Shown here: positions 1 through 11,949 of the stretch, one piece after another
Layout: the number at the start of each line of letters is the position of its first letter
How positions within the stretch are numbered: the stretch's first letter is position 1
From: Nipponacmea schrenckii
Taxonomy: Eukaryota; Mollusca; Gastropoda; Lottiidae
DNA length: 64,000 nucleotides
Assembly: GCA_030562195.1 (NCBI GenBank)
Contig: CM060200.1
Location: forward strand, 17,546,001 to 17,610,000
Reading direction: 5' to 3'
The notes under the pieces: generated by a model
Told to the model about the DNA's origin: nothing
Databases searched by the model: none
Seen by the model: only the letters and a program-made list of their open reading frames with translations
Translations under genes and position numbers: made by a program

Positions 1-3000
1 CTATATATATGATTGTTATTATAGCCCTGTTAAAGATACAGTAGTAACCACTATATATTTGATTGTTATTATAGCCCTGTTAAAGATACAGTAGTAACCA
101 CTATATATATGATTGTTATTATAGCCCTGTTAAAGATACAGTAGTAACCACTATATATATGATTGTTATTATAGCCCTGTTAAAGATACAGTAGTAACCA
201 CTATATATGGTTGTTATTATAGCCCTGTTAAAGATACAGTAGTAACTACTATATATATGATTGTTATTATAGCCCTGTTAAAGATACAGTAGTAACCACT
301 ATATATATGATTGTTATTATAGTCCTGTTAAAGATACAGTAGTAACCACTATATATTTGATTGTTATTATAGCCCTGTTAAAGATACAGTAGTAACCACT
401 ATATATATGATTGTTATTATAGTCCTGTTAAAGATACAGTAGTAACCACTATATATATGATTGTTATTATAGTCCTGTTAAAGATACAGTAGTAACCACT
501 ATATATATGATTGTTATTATAGTCCTGTTAAAGATACAGTAGTAACTACTATATATATGATTGTTATTATAGCCCTGTTAAAGATACAGTAGTAACTACT
601 ATATATATGATTGTTATTATAGCCCTGTGAAAGATACAGTAGTAACTACTATATATTTGATTGTTATTATAGCCCTGTTAAAGATACAGTAGTAACCACT
701 ATATATATGATTGTTATTATAGTCCTGTTAAAGATACAGTAGTAACCACTATATATATGATTGTTATTATAGTCCTGTTAAAGATACAGTAGTAACCACT
801 ATATATATGATTGTTATTATAGTCCTGTTAAAGATACAGTAGTAACTACTATATATATGATTGTTATTATAGCCCTGTTAAAGATACAGTAGTAACTACT
901 ATATATATGATTGTTATTATAGCCCTGTTAAAGATACAGTAGTAACTACTATATATATGATTGTTATTATAGCCCTGTGATACAGTAGTAACCACTATAT
1001 ATTTGATTGTTATTATAGCCCTGTTAAAGATACAGTAGTAACCACTATATATATGATTGTTATTATAGCCCTGTTAAAGATACAGTAGTAACCACTATAT
1101 ATATGATTGTTATTATAGCCCTGTTAAAGATACAGTAGTAACCACTATATATTTGATTGTTATTATAGCCCTGTTAAAGATACAGTAGTAACTACTATAT
1201 ATTTGATTGTTATTATAGCCCTGTTAAAGATACAGTAGTAACCACTATATATTTGATTGTTATTATAGCCCTGTTAAAGATACAGTAGTAACTACTATAT
1301 ATATGATTGTTATTATAGCCCTGTTAAAGATACAGTAGTAACCACTATATATTTGATTGTTATTATAGCCCTGTTAAAGATACAGTAGTAACCACTATAT
1401 ATTTGATTGTTATTATAGCCCTGTTAAAGATACAGTAGTAACCACTATATATTTGATTGTTATTATAGCCCTGTTAAAGATACAGTAGTAACTACTATAT
1501 ATATGATTGTTATTATAGTCCTGTTAAAGATACAGTAGTAACCACTATATATTTGATTGTTATTATAGCCCTGTTAAAGATACAGTAGTAACCACTATAT
1601 ATTTGATTGTTATTATAGCCCTGTTAAAGATACAGTAGTAACCACTATATATATGATTGTTATTATAGTCCTGTTAAAGATACAGTAGTAACCACTATAT
1701 ATATGATTGTTATTATAGCCCTGTTAAAGATACAGTAGTAACCACTATATATTTGATTGTTATTATAGCCCTGTTAAAGATACAGTAGTAACCACTATAT
1801 ATTTGATTGTTATTATAGCCCTGTTAAAGATACAGTAGTAACCACTATATATTTGATTGTTATTATAGCCCTGTTAAAGATACAGTAGTAACCACTATAT
1901 ATTTGATTGTTATTATAGCCCTGTTAAAGATACAGTAGTAACCACTATATATTTGATTGTTATTATAGCCCTGTTAAAGATACAGTAGTAACCACTATAT
2001 ATATGATTGTTATTATAGCCCTGTTAAAGATACAGTAGTAACCACTATATATTTGATTGTTATTATAGCCCTGTTAAAGATACAGTAGTAACCACTATAT
2101 ATATGATTGTTATTATAGCTCTGTTAAAGATACAGTAGTAACCACTATATATATGATTGTTATTATAGCCCTGTTAAAGATACAGTAGTAACCACTATAC
2201 ATATGATTGTTATTATAGCCCTGTTAAAGATACAGTAGTAACCACTATATATATGATTGTTATTATAGCCCTGTTAAAGATACAGTAGTAACCACTATAT
2301 ATTTGATTGTTATTATAGTCCTGTTAAAGATACAGTAGTAACCACTATATATATGATTGTTATTATAGCCCTGTTAAAGATACAGTAGTAACCACTATAT
2401 GTATGATTGTTATTATAGCCCTGTTAAAGATACAGTAGTAACCACTATATGTATGATTGTTATTATAGCCCTGTTAAAGATACAGTAGTAACCACTATAT
2501 ATATGATTGTTATTATAGCCCTGTTAAAGATACAGAAGTAACCACTATATATATGATTGTTATTATAGCCCTGTTAAAGATACAGTAGTAACCACTATAT
2601 ATATGATTGTTATTATAGCCCTGTTAAAGATACAGTAGTAACCACTATATATTTGATTTTTATTATAGCCCTGTTAAAGCTACAGTAGTAACCACTATAT
2701 ATTTGATTGTTATTATAGCCCTGTTAAAGATACAGTAGTAACCACTATATATTTGATTGTTATTATAGCCCTGTTAAAGATACAGTAGTAACCACTATAT
2801 ATTTGATTGTTATTATAGCCCTGTTAAAGATACAGTAGTAACCACTATATATATGATTGTTATTATAGCCCTGTTAAAGATACAGTAGTAACCACTATAT
2901 ATATGATTGTTATTATAGCCCTATTAAAGATACAGTAGTAACCACTATATATATGATTGTTATTATAGCCCTGTTAAAGATACAGTAGTAACCACTATAT

Positions 3001-3494
3001 ATTTGATTGTTATTATAGCCCTGTTAAAGATACAGTAGTAACCACTATATATTTGATTGTTATTATAGCCCTGTTAAAGATACAGTAGTAACCACTATAT
3101 ATATGATTGTTATTATAGCCCTGTTAAAGATACAGTAGTAACCACTATATATTTGATTGTTATTATAGCCCTGTTAAAGATACAGTAGTAACCACTATAT
3201 ATATGATTGTTATTATAGCCCTGTTAAAGATACAGTAGTAACCACTATATATATGATTGTTATTATAGCCCTGTTAAAGATACAGTAGTAACCACTATAT
3301 ATATGATTGTTATTATAGCCCTGTTAAAGATACAGTAGTAACTACTATATATATGATTGTTATTATAGCCCTGTTAAAGATACAGTAGTAACCACTATAT
3401 ATATGATTGTTATTATAGCCCTGTTAAAGATACAGTAGTAACCACTATATATATGATTGTTATTATAGCCCTGTTAAAGATACAGTAGTAACCA
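1..3494. repeat. 50-bp satellite array, well conserved
   Basis: About 70 head-to-tail copies of a 50-bp unit. Each holds a TATATAT core, a GATTGTTATTATAG block and a GTTAAAGATACAGTAGTAA block. Copies differ mainly at three sites (ATATATAT/ATATATTT, GCCC/GTCC, CCACT/CTACT). Variant types recur in blocks, which suggests amplification of multi-unit segments. One copy near 975 lacks a short internal stretch. No coding role is inferred. Confidence 0.97.
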
Positions 3495-3570
3495 ATGATA
3501 GGTGGGGTAAAGATGATACGTGTAAACATGGTGGATTTTTTAACCCTGTAAAGATAATTAACCATAATAT

Positions 3571-3604
<34 letters not shown>
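3495..3604. other. Array interruption ending in a 32-base C run
   Basis: A 78-base non-satellite stretch breaks the 50-bp array and runs into 32 consecutive C at 3573-3604, after which satellite resumes mid-unit. Part of it (GGTGGGGTAAAG, then AACCCTGTAAAGAT) looks like corrupted flank or satellite text. A C run of this length between two halves of one array is more likely a long-read consensus or join artefact than biology. Confidence 0.6.
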
Positions 3605-3608
<4 letters not shown>

Positions 3609-5090
3609 AAAGATACAGTAGTAACACTATATATATGATTGTTATTATAGCCTGTGATACATAGTAACCACTATATATTGATTGTTATTATAGCCTGTTA
3701 AGATACAGTAGTAACCTATATATATGATTGTTATTATAGCCCTGTTAAAGATACAGTAGTAACCACTATATATTGATTGTTATTATAGCCCTGTTAAAGA
3801 TACAGTAGTAACCACTATATATATGATTGTTATTATAGCCCTGTTAAAGATACAGTAGTAACACTATATATATGATTGTTATTATAGCCCTGTTAAAGAT
3901 ACAGTAGTAACCACTATATATATGATTGTTATTATAGCCCTGTTAAAGATACAGTAGTAACACTATATATATGATTGTTATTATAGCCCTGTTAAAGATA
4001 CAGTAGTAACCACTATATATATGATTGTTATTATAGCCCTGTTAAAGATACAGTAGTAACACTATATATATGATTGTTATTATAGCCTGTTAAAGATACA
4101 GTAGTAACACTATATATATGATTGTTATTATAGCCCTGTTAAAGATACAGTAGTAACCACTATATATATGATTGTTATTATAGCCCTGTTAAAGATACAG
4201 TAGTAACACTATATATATGATTGTTATTATAGCCCTGTTAAAGATACAGTAGTAACCACTATATATATGATTGTTATTATAGCCCTGTTAAAGATACAGT
4301 AGTAACCACTATATATATGATTGTTATTATAGCCCTGTTAAAGATACAGTAGTAACACTATATATATGATTGTTATTATAGCCCTGTTAAAGATACAGTA
4401 GTAACACTATATATTGATTGTTATTATAGCCTGTTAAAGATACAGTAGTAACACTATATATATGATTGTTATTATAGCCTGTTAAAGATACAGTAGTAAC
4501 ACTATATATATGATTGTTATTATAGCCTGTTAAAGATACAGTAGTAACACTATATATATGATTGTTATTATAGCCTGTTAAAGATACAGTAGTAACTACT
4601 ATATATATGATTGTTATTATAGCCCTGTAAAGATACAGTAGTAACACTATATATATGATTGTTATTATAGCCCTGTTAAAGATACAGTAGTAACACTATA
4701 TTATGATTGTTATTATAGCCTGTTAAAGATACAGTAGTAACCACTATATTATGATTGTTATTATAGCCCTGTTAAAGATACAGTAGTAACACTATATATA
4801 TGATTGTTATTATAGCCTGTTAAAGATACAGTAGTAACACTATATATATGATTGTTATTATAGCCCTGTGATACAGTAGTAACCACTATATATTGATTGT
4901 TATATAGCCTGTTAAAGATACAGTAGTAACCTATATATTGATTGTTATTAAGCCCTGTAAAGATACAGTAGTAACCTATATATTGATTGTATTATAGCCC
5001 TGTTAAAGATACAGTAGTAACCTATATATTGATTGTTATTATAGCCCTGTTAAAGATACAGTAGTAACCTATATATATGATTGTTATTAT
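3605..5090. repeat. 50-bp satellite continued, with many single-base deletions
   Basis: Same 50-bp unit as the array at the window start, but many copies are 1-3 bases short. Losses fall at short runs (CCACT to CACT, GCCC to GCC, AAAG to AAG). That pattern is typical of uncorrected long-read homopolymer error, not ordinary satellite divergence. Frames here look open only because some shortened units have lengths divisible by three. Confidence 0.93.
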
Positions 5091-5700
5091 TCCCCCCCTG
5101 TTAATCGTATTTTTTTAAACTATATATTGATTTTATTTCCCCCCCTGTTAATCGTATTTTTTCAAATATTATATATTGTTATTATTCCCCCCCTGTTAAT
5201 CGTATTTTTTCAATATTATATATTGTTATTATGGCCCCCCTGTTAATCGTATTTTTTCAATTTTAATATATTGTTATTATTCCCCCCCTGTTAAAGAATA
5301 CAGTATAAATTTTAGGTGGGGTAAAGTTTTGCAAAACGTTAAAATTTTGGTGGGATTTAACCTTGTTTTGTTTCAATTTCAGTAATTGATATATTAGGGT
5401 AGAAAATTTTTTTTTAAACTGATTTGTTTTGGGTTTGGGGATCTTCCCCCTTTATTGTTTCAATATCTGAAGAATATCAGGTGTATTATAATTTCAGTTT
5501 CAATACTGTTATTGATAACTTTCCCCCCCTTAAAACCCCTTTATTTTTTAAATATTATATATTATATATCTAGGGGGATTAAAGTTTTGTTTTAAATATC
5601 TGTTATTATATTTTTCCCATGACAATTGCATTGTTTCAATTCTGAATTTGTATACTTTCCCACCCTCATACTACACCTCTGTCATTGTTTCTAATATCTA
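5091..5700. other. Degenerate satellite edge, low-quality AT/C-rich stretch
   Basis: Five decayed units of a shorter repeat (CCCCCCTGTTAATCGTATTTTTT) grade into text rich in T and C runs up to the first fucosidase exon. No coding potential was seen. The runs suggest unreliable consensus. Confidence 0.55.
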
Positions 5701-5718
5701 GTATATTGATATATCTAG

Positions 5719-5851
5719 GAGTGGCCCAGAAGAGAAAGTTTGAGAATGCCATGACAATAGATAAATATTCCTGGGGTTACCGTAGAAACGCCAAATTAAC
5801 AGATTTCTTAACAATGGATGAATTATTGTCTACTTTTATACAAACTGTAAG
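5719..5851 (+). CDS. FUCA: Alpha-L-fucosidase, internal exon
   Basis: Alpha-L-fucosidase (GH29) removes terminal alpha-L-fucose from glycans in lysosomes or secretions. This exon encodes the end of the catalytic barrel. The frame reads through the [15 protein letters not shown] segment, a hallmark of animal FUCA1/FUCA2 close to human WEMCTSIDKFSWGYRR, then [18 protein letters not shown]. The donor is AG|GTAAGA at 5851/5852, leaving two bases of a Ser codon that the next exon completes. The acceptor is uncertain: AG at 5717-5718 gives this start, and another AG at 5728-5729 is possible. The upstream exons with the nucleophile Asp and acid/base residue lie outside the window. The downstream intron is 5.6 kb and packed with repeats. 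Confidence 0.88.
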
Positions 5852-6098
5852 GTAAGAGCAAAATAAATATTATAGTTATGTCCCTGAAATATTGTTTATA
5901 TATTTTGGTCTAAGGGAGGTAGGATTGGGGGGTACTCTGCCTTTCGTTTGACAAATTAGTCTCAGGAAGTTGGAAATTTTAGTTAAGCTAATCAGTAACA
6001 AAGTTTATAGGTTAAAAATTGAGCTCTGAAATTCATGTGTTTACAGAATTGTCCAAGCTTTATGTTAATTTAGTCGTATTCAAGCGATTTACATTATT

Positions 6099-7161
6099 AG
6101 GGTTCCTCGCAGCGCAGCATTTCGCGAGTAACACTATTATTTCTGTAAAGATTATTATTATTATTATTTTTTTTTTTTTTTTTACACATTTGAAATTCTC
6201 AAAATCTACCGGTGCGATCTTTACGAAACTTTCATATTTCCTGATAATGTTGTTACAACTTAGATTTTAAATGTAATTCCAGACTTCTGCGCATGCGCGA
6301 AGTATGCGATTTTGAATGCGTTTCCATTTTTACAAATGTCGTTTTTTCTCAGCAACTAATCAATGGATTTGAAAAATGATTTCAGATTATACACCGGGCA
6401 ATGTTAACGCAAAAATAAGCTTCTTTGACTTTTCACTTTTATGCAATTTTTCAATGTCATTTTTTGAATTTGCATATTTTCAAAATTTCTATTTTTTACA
6501 TTCTCAACATTTTTTTCTTAAAACAACGTTTGCAGATGTATATTGACTTCTTATACATACTCATACAAACATAATTGTGATAAGTTATCTCCCCTAATAG
6601 ATAATTGCATAACTGGTCATAACTTTGACAAATATCATTCAATTTGTATAAAAGTGGTGTCAATAGATGCCAAATTTAAATACCTATCTATTGGTACCAA
6701 ATTTCTTGCCATATGTTGACCGGAAGTGACCCGAAAGTAAGAAAAACATCATTTTTTACAATTTTTTGATACTTAAATTGCTACTAGTCTTTGGATTAAA
6801 TTCAAAACCAAAAAAGCATTATTGTATTAAATAATACATTTATTTTACTAACTTTTGCTCGAAGGGAATTTTGAAATTTTTTTTCGTTTTTGAGAAAATT
6901 GAGTTTAAAGTTGAGTAACGTTATAAGATTTACTATTGCTGTTGGGGTTATATCAGATGACCTTGAAATTCTCAAAATCTACCAGTGCGATCTTTACGAA
7001 ACTTGAGTGGAACACTGTCACGCAATATTACTGGAAGTGAGGCCAGTTGAACTTAATTTGAATGGCAACACATGAATTGTTAAAGAGTTCTAATATCACT
7101 TGATTTTGTTAACATTTAGACATATGTTAACTTTTTAAATAAAACCTTTAAGAGGAACCCT
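6099..7161. mobile_element. Putative 1.06-kb TIR element in fucosidase intron
   Basis: The stretch is bounded by 10-bp inverted termini AGGGTTCCTC (6099-6108) and GAGGAACCCT (7152-7161). Inside, GAAATTCTCAAAATCTACC with GTGCGATCTTTACGAAACTT occurs twice (about 6190 and 6970), and the text shares CGGAAGT-type and TTTAAATGTAATTCCAGAC segments with dispersed repeats near 33.5, 39-40 and 61-62 kb. No transposase frame was seen and no clear target duplication, so it may be a non-autonomous element or a composite of older repeats. Confidence 0.45.
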
Positions 7162-7254
7162 TCAGTACTGCAACGCAGTTCTAGTTCTGTTCATTTCTAT
7201 TACTTTTGAAGAAAATTATCTACATTCAAGACCAGATATCTCTATCTTTTAATC

Positions 7255-7885
7255 TTGTATCTCTTTATCCGTTTATTCATTGAACTCTTATAGTTTTATG
7301 GTTATTCCTTTTAACTTTTTATCCTGTATCCTTTTATATTTTAATCCTGTAGCGCTTTATCTATTTGTCTTGTATCGCTTTGCCTATTTATCTTGTATCC
7401 CTTTATCTATTAATCCTGTATCCTTTTATATTTTAATCCTGTATCCCTTTATCTATTAATCTTGTATCCCTTTATCTATTAATCCTGTATCCCTTTATCT
7501 ATTAATCCTGTATCCTTTTATCTATTAATCCTGTATCCCTTTATCTATTAATCCTGTACCCTTTTATCTATTAATCTGTATCCTTGTATCTATTTATCCT
7601 GTATCCCTTTATCTATTAATCCTGTATCCCTTTATCTATTAATCTGTATCCTTTTATCTATTTATCCTGTATCCTTTTATATTTTAATCCTGTATCCCTT
7701 TATCTATTAATCCTGTATCCCTTTATCTATTAATCCTGTATCCCTTTATCTATTAATCTGTATCCCTTTATCTATTAATCCTGTATCCCTTTATCTATTA
7801 ATCTTGTATCCCTTTATCTATTAATCCTGTATCCCTTTATCTATTAATCTTGTATCCTTTAATCTATTTATCCTGTATCCTTTTT
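7255..7885. repeat. 23-bp minisatellite, left part
   Basis: Tandem units of about 23 bp reading ATCCTGTATCCCTTTATCTATTA with small length changes. The same minisatellite resumes at 10037, so the sequence between is an insertion into this array. Confidence 0.93.
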
Positions 7886-10036
7886 ATACGCCCACATGAA
7901 ATGGGGGGCGTATATTGTCGTCACCCACATCCGTCCGTCCGTCCGTCCGTCCGTCCACAATTGCTCGTAAACACTCTACACGGTGTAATTCTTGACGGAT
8001 TTAGATGAAACTTAATATGAGTGTTTATGAATCACGCAAGGATGAACCCTATTGAAAATCAGCGAAATCGGAAAAAAATTAGTATGAGTTTATGCCCTTG
8101 TTCTTGAATGGCTCGTAAACACTCTACAAAGTGCAATTCTTGACTGATTTTGATGAAACTTGGTGTGAGAGTATGTTATAACTCAAGGATAAACCCTATC
8201 GAAAATCAGCGAAATCGAAAAACATTTAGTATGAGTTATTGACCTTGTTCTTGAAAACGCGTTCAATTTTAGCTTGTAAACACTCTTGAGAGAACAATTT
8301 TTAATGGATTTTAATGAAACTTGGCCTGAGTATTTGTTATCACCCAAGGATGAAGCCTATTGAAAACCAGTCAAATCGAAAAAAATTAATATCAGTTATT
8401 GCCCTTGTTTTTGAAAACGCGTTCAATTTTTAGCTTGTAAACACTCTACAAAGCACAGTTATTGACCGATTTTGACGAAACTTGCTGAAATTGTTTTATA
8501 TCACCCAAGAATGAACCCTTTTGAAAATAGCACATATCGAAATATATTTAATAGGAATTATTGCCCTTGTTCTATAAAATGTGTTGGATTTTTGCCTTGT
8601 AAACACTCTACAAGTCACAATTCTTGAGCGATTTTGACATTACTTTGCATGAGTATTTCTAATCACTTAAGGATGAACCCTATTGAAATTCAGTTAAATC
8701 GAAAAATATTTAGTATCAGTTATTGCCCTTGTGTTTGAAAACGCGTTCAATTTTAGCTTTTAAGCACTCTAGAAAGAACAATTCTTAATGGATTTTGATA
8801 AAACTTGGCTTGAGTATTTGTTTTTACCCAAGGATGAACCTTATTGAAAATCAAATAAATCGAAATATATTTAGTGTCAGTTATTGCCCTTGTGTTTGAA
8901 AACGGGTTTAACTTTTTGGCTAATAAACACTCTAGAAGGTACAATTCATGACCAATGTTGACAAAACTCACTGAAATTGTTGGATATTGCAAGGGATGAG
9001 CCTAATTGAAAATTAAAAATATCAAAATATATCTAATATGAATTATTGCCCTTGTTCTTTTAAACGCGTTCGATTTTTGTCTCGTAAGCACTCTACATGG
9101 CACAATTCTTGATGGATTTAGATGAAACTTGGTGTGAGAGTGTGTTATAACTCAAGGATGAACCCTATTGAAAATCAGCAAAATCAAAAAAATTTTAGTA
9201 TGAGTTACTGCCCTTGTTCTTGAAAACGCATTCAATTTTAGCTTGTAAACACTCTAGAAAGAACTATTCTTAATGGATTTTGATTAACTTTGGCTTGAGT
9301 ATTTGTTTTTACCCATGGATGAACCCTGTTATAAATCAAATAAATAGAAATATATTAAGTGTCAGTTATAGCCCTTGTTCTTGAAAACGCGTTCAATTTT
9401 AGCTTGTAAACACTCTAGAAAGAACAATTTTTAATGGATTTTGATGTAACTTGGCTGGAGTATTTGTTGTCTCCCAAGGATGAACCCTATTGAAAATCGA
9501 AAAATATTTAGTACAAGTTATTGACCTTGTTTTTGAAAACGCGTTCAATTTAACTCGTAAACACTCTAGAAAGAACAATTTTGAATGGATTTTGATAAAA
9601 CTTGGCTTTAGTATTTGTTTTCTCACAAGGATAAACCCTATTGAAAATCAGATAAATCGAAAAATATTTAGTGTCAGTTATTGCGCCTGTTTTCAAAAAC
9701 GCTTTCAATTTTTGGCTTGTGAACACTCTAAACATTCCTTTTTGACAAACTCGCTGAAATTGTTTAATATCAACCAAGGATGAGCCTTATTAAGAATTAA
9801 AAATATCAAAATATTATTAAGGGTGAACCCTATTGCAAATCATAAAAATACCGAAAAATATTTAATGAGTTGTTATTAGGTACAATTCTTGACAGTTTTT
9901 AATGCAACTAGAGACCCTAGAAAAAAATAGGTTGGTAGGTTGAATAATTCATTCCACTTATTGTAACCTTACTGAAAAGTTTTTATTTGAAATAAATGCT
10001 CCCAGTGGGCGTATATTACCTTGCCTGGCAAGCTAT
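7886..10036 (+). mobile_element. Pearl/Helentron-like non-autonomous element with about 160-bp core repeats (copy 1)
   Basis: The left end, ATACGCCCACATG followed by GGGGGGCGTATATTGTCGTCAC, forms a hairpin and leads into a CCGT microsatellite. The core is about 13 diverged tandem units near 160 bp, each with a (C)TTGTAAACACTCTA block, GATGAAACTTGG, CAAGGATGAACCCTATTGAAAATC and TTATTGCCCTTGTTCTTGAAAACGCG. The right end is GTGGGCGTATATTACCTTGCCTGGCAAGCTAT, with hairpin CTTGCC/GGCAAG close to the terminus. Two more copies with the same ends lie at 57984 and 61151. End hairpins, a tandem-repeat core and insertion at a T run fit the bivalve pearl family and Helentron-associated elements; that family label is an inference. 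Frames inside are repeat-derived. Confidence 0.7.
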
Positions 10037-10750
10037 TTTTTATCTATTTATCCTTTTATCTTTTAATCCTGTATCGCTTTATCTATTAATCCTATATCCT
10101 TTTTATCTATTAATCCTATATCCTTTTATCTATTAATCCTATATCCTTTTTATCTATTAATCCTGTATCCTTTTATCTATTAATCCTGTATCCTTTTATC
10201 TATTAATCCTATATCCTTTTTATCTATTAATCCTGTATCCTTTTATCTATTTATCCTGTATCCCTTTATCTATTAATCCTGTATCATTTTTTATCTATTT
10301 ATCCTGTATCCCTTTATCTATTAATCCTATATCCTTTTTATCTATTAATCCTGTATCCTTTTATCTATTAATCCTATATCCTTTTTATCTATTAATCCTG
10401 TATCCTTTTATCTATTAATCCTATATCCTTTTTATCTATTAATCCTGTATCCTTTTATCTATTAATCCTATATCCTTTTTATCTATTAATCCTGTATCCT
10501 TTTATCTATTTATCCTGTATCACTTTATCTATTAATCCTGTATCACTTTATCTATTTATCCTGTATCCTTTTATCTATTTATCCTGTATCGCTTTATCTA
10601 TTAATCCTGTATCACTTTATCTATTTATCCTGTATCCTTTTATCTATTTATCCTGTATCACTTTATCTATTAATCCTGTATCATTTTATCTATTTATCCT
10701 GTATCCTTTTATCTATTTATCCTGTATCGCTTTATCTATTAATCCTTTGT
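10037..10750. repeat. 23-bp minisatellite, right part
   Basis: Continuation of the ATCCTGTATCC-TTTTATCTATTA array. Here units alternate between TATCCTTTTTATC and GTATCCTTTTATC forms, giving a higher-order repeat of two units. Confidence 0.93.
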
Positions 10751-10960
10751 CAAAACGTTATGTACCTTGTTATTCAACAAGTGTGTTATGTACCTTGTTA
10801 TTAAAGAAGTGTGTTATGTACCTTGTTATTAAAGAAGTGTGTTATGTACCTTGTTATTAAAGAAGTGTGTTATGTACCTTGTTATTAAAGAAGTGTGTTA
10901 TGTACCTTGTTATTAAAGAAGTGTGTTATGTACCTTGTTTTCAACAAGTGTGTTGTCTTA
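10751..10960. repeat. 28-bp minisatellite
   Basis: Seven to eight tandem copies of GTTATGTACCTTGTTATTAAAGAAGTGT. Inner copies are nearly identical, and the edge copies read CAACAAGTGTGTT. It abuts the 23-bp minisatellite directly. Confidence 0.92.
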
Positions 10961-10984
10961 TAATAATATTCCAATTTGTAGTTA

Positions 10985-11130
10985 TAATTTACGATATATA
11001 TATTTTACGATATATATAATTTACGATTACGATATATATAATTTACGATATATATAATTTACGATATATATAATTTACGATATATATAATTTACGATATA
11101 TATAATTTACGATATATATAATTTACGATA
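10985..11130. repeat. 16-bp minisatellite
   Basis: About eight copies of ATATATAATTTACGAT. A further partial copy follows the Penelope fragment at 11438-11456, so that fragment was inserted into this array. Confidence 0.9.
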
Positions 11131-11242
11131 TTTATATGAAATATGAAAAAATCCAGGATAATCTTCCAGAGTGCTCTACGTGCACATCCACGGAGCTTTA
11201 TAGATGATTAGAAAACGAACAATTTCACATAAACATTAAGTT

Positions 11243-11291
11243 TTCTCAACAGTCTGTTTCGTAGTAGATTTGCTACCACTCGTCAGGAGAA
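11243..11291 (-). ncRNA. Type I hammerhead ribozyme (minus strand)
   Basis: On the minus strand the core boxes CTGACGA and GAAA are spaced by a perfect 7-bp stem II (one G-T wobble) with a 5-base loop. A minimal stem III of 3 bp with loop GAC follows, then a GTT cleavage triplet and a 5-bp stem I (TTCTC with GAGAA). All invariant core bases are present. It mirrors the plus-strand copy at 11350. Confidence 0.85.
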
Positions 11292-11349
11292 CAAGACGGT
11301 TTGGTTTGAAATATTGCTATCTAGTAATATTTCAAACCAAACCGTCTTG

Positions 11350-11398
11350 TTCTCCTGACGAGTGGTAGCAAATCTACTACGAAACAGACTGTTGAGAA
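11350..11398 (+). ncRNA. Type I hammerhead ribozyme (plus strand)
   Basis: Stem I 3' strand TTCTC is at 11350-11354, core CTGACGA at 11355-11361, stem II GTGGTAG/CTACTAC at 11362-11368/11374-11380 around loop CAAAT, and core GAAA at 11381-11384. Stem III is A11384-T11392, C11385-G11391 and A11386-T11390 around loop GAC. Predicted cleavage follows T11393. Stem I 5' strand GAGAA is at 11394-11398. A short stem III is the form known from Penelope-like retroelements and retrozymes. The function (RNA self-cleavage) is known for the class; activity here is untested. Confidence 0.87.
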
Positions 11399-11472
11399 AA
11401 CTTAATGTTTATGTGAAATTGTTCGTTTTCTAATCATATATAATTTACGATATATATTCTAATATTTTCTAG

Positions 11473-11643
11473 TTGTGGAGGTAATATGTTGATGAATGTA
11501 GGACCAACTAAAGAAGGAACCATTATGCCTATATTTCAAGACAGACTGGGTCAAATGGGAGAATGGTTAAAGGTGAATGGAGAGGGAATTCGTAAAACCA
11601 GGCCCTGGATACACCAGAATGATACAGTAACACCTGATGTATG
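11473..11643 (+). CDS. FUCA: Alpha-L-fucosidase, internal exon
   Basis: Entered by TTTTCTAG (AG at 11471-11472) and left by TG|GTAAGT at 11643/11644. The first base completes the Ser codon split by the previous intron, and the last two bases start a Trp codon completed by the next exon, so phases match on both sides. It encodes the conserved [21 protein letters not shown] segment and then NGEGI.KTRPW, collinear with human [25 protein letters not shown] and INGEAIYASKPW. This ends the catalytic domain and begins the linker to the C-terminal beta domain. No frame damage was seen. Confidence 0.93.
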
Positions 11644-11949
11644 GTAAGTTTAGTCTGGCCAGTACAACTTCTTTTCTTAGGGTGGGATGATGGGGGAGGG
11701 AGTTAAGCCAGTCTTTCCTTAGGGTGGAGTGATGTCTGGAGAGAGTCTTTCTTAGTGTGGGGGGGTAGTTAAACCTCTAACCTCTTTCCTTATGGTGGGG
11801 TGGTAGGGGAGCAAGTTTAACCTCTTCCCTACGGGGTTGTGGTATATATAAGTATAGTTGAACCTGGTCAGTGTTATTTGTTAAGAAAAGCTTGATTGAA
11901 ACTAAATGAAATTGTTTACATCAGATGATGTGTTTGAATTTGTCTGGTT

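Larger units (their letters stand above)
11131..11437. mobile_element. Foldback Penelope-like terminal fragment
   Basis: A long left arm (from TTTATATGAAATATG, 11131) and a right arm ending TTCTAATCAT (11437) form an inverted repeat of about 114 bp per arm around a short centre near 11321. Each arm holds one hammerhead ribozyme on opposite strands. The same arm occurs at 36019, 37123 and 38243 around a GIY-YIG frame, which ties this fragment to Penelope-like retroelements. No coding part remains. It is flanked on both sides by the 16-bp minisatellite. Confidence 0.8.

Noticed and set aside
1..3494. CRISPR-like array
   Set aside because: Units are contiguous tandem copies without unique spacers, and the setting is a eukaryotic genome.
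4387..4647. 86-codon minus-strand repeat protein
   Set aside because: It arises only where deletions shortened 50-bp satellite units to 48, and no unique flanking coding sequence exists.
8753..9783. Several 75-97-codon frames on both strands
   Set aside because: All lie in the about 160-bp core repeats of the pearl/Helentron-like element and resemble one another for that reason only.
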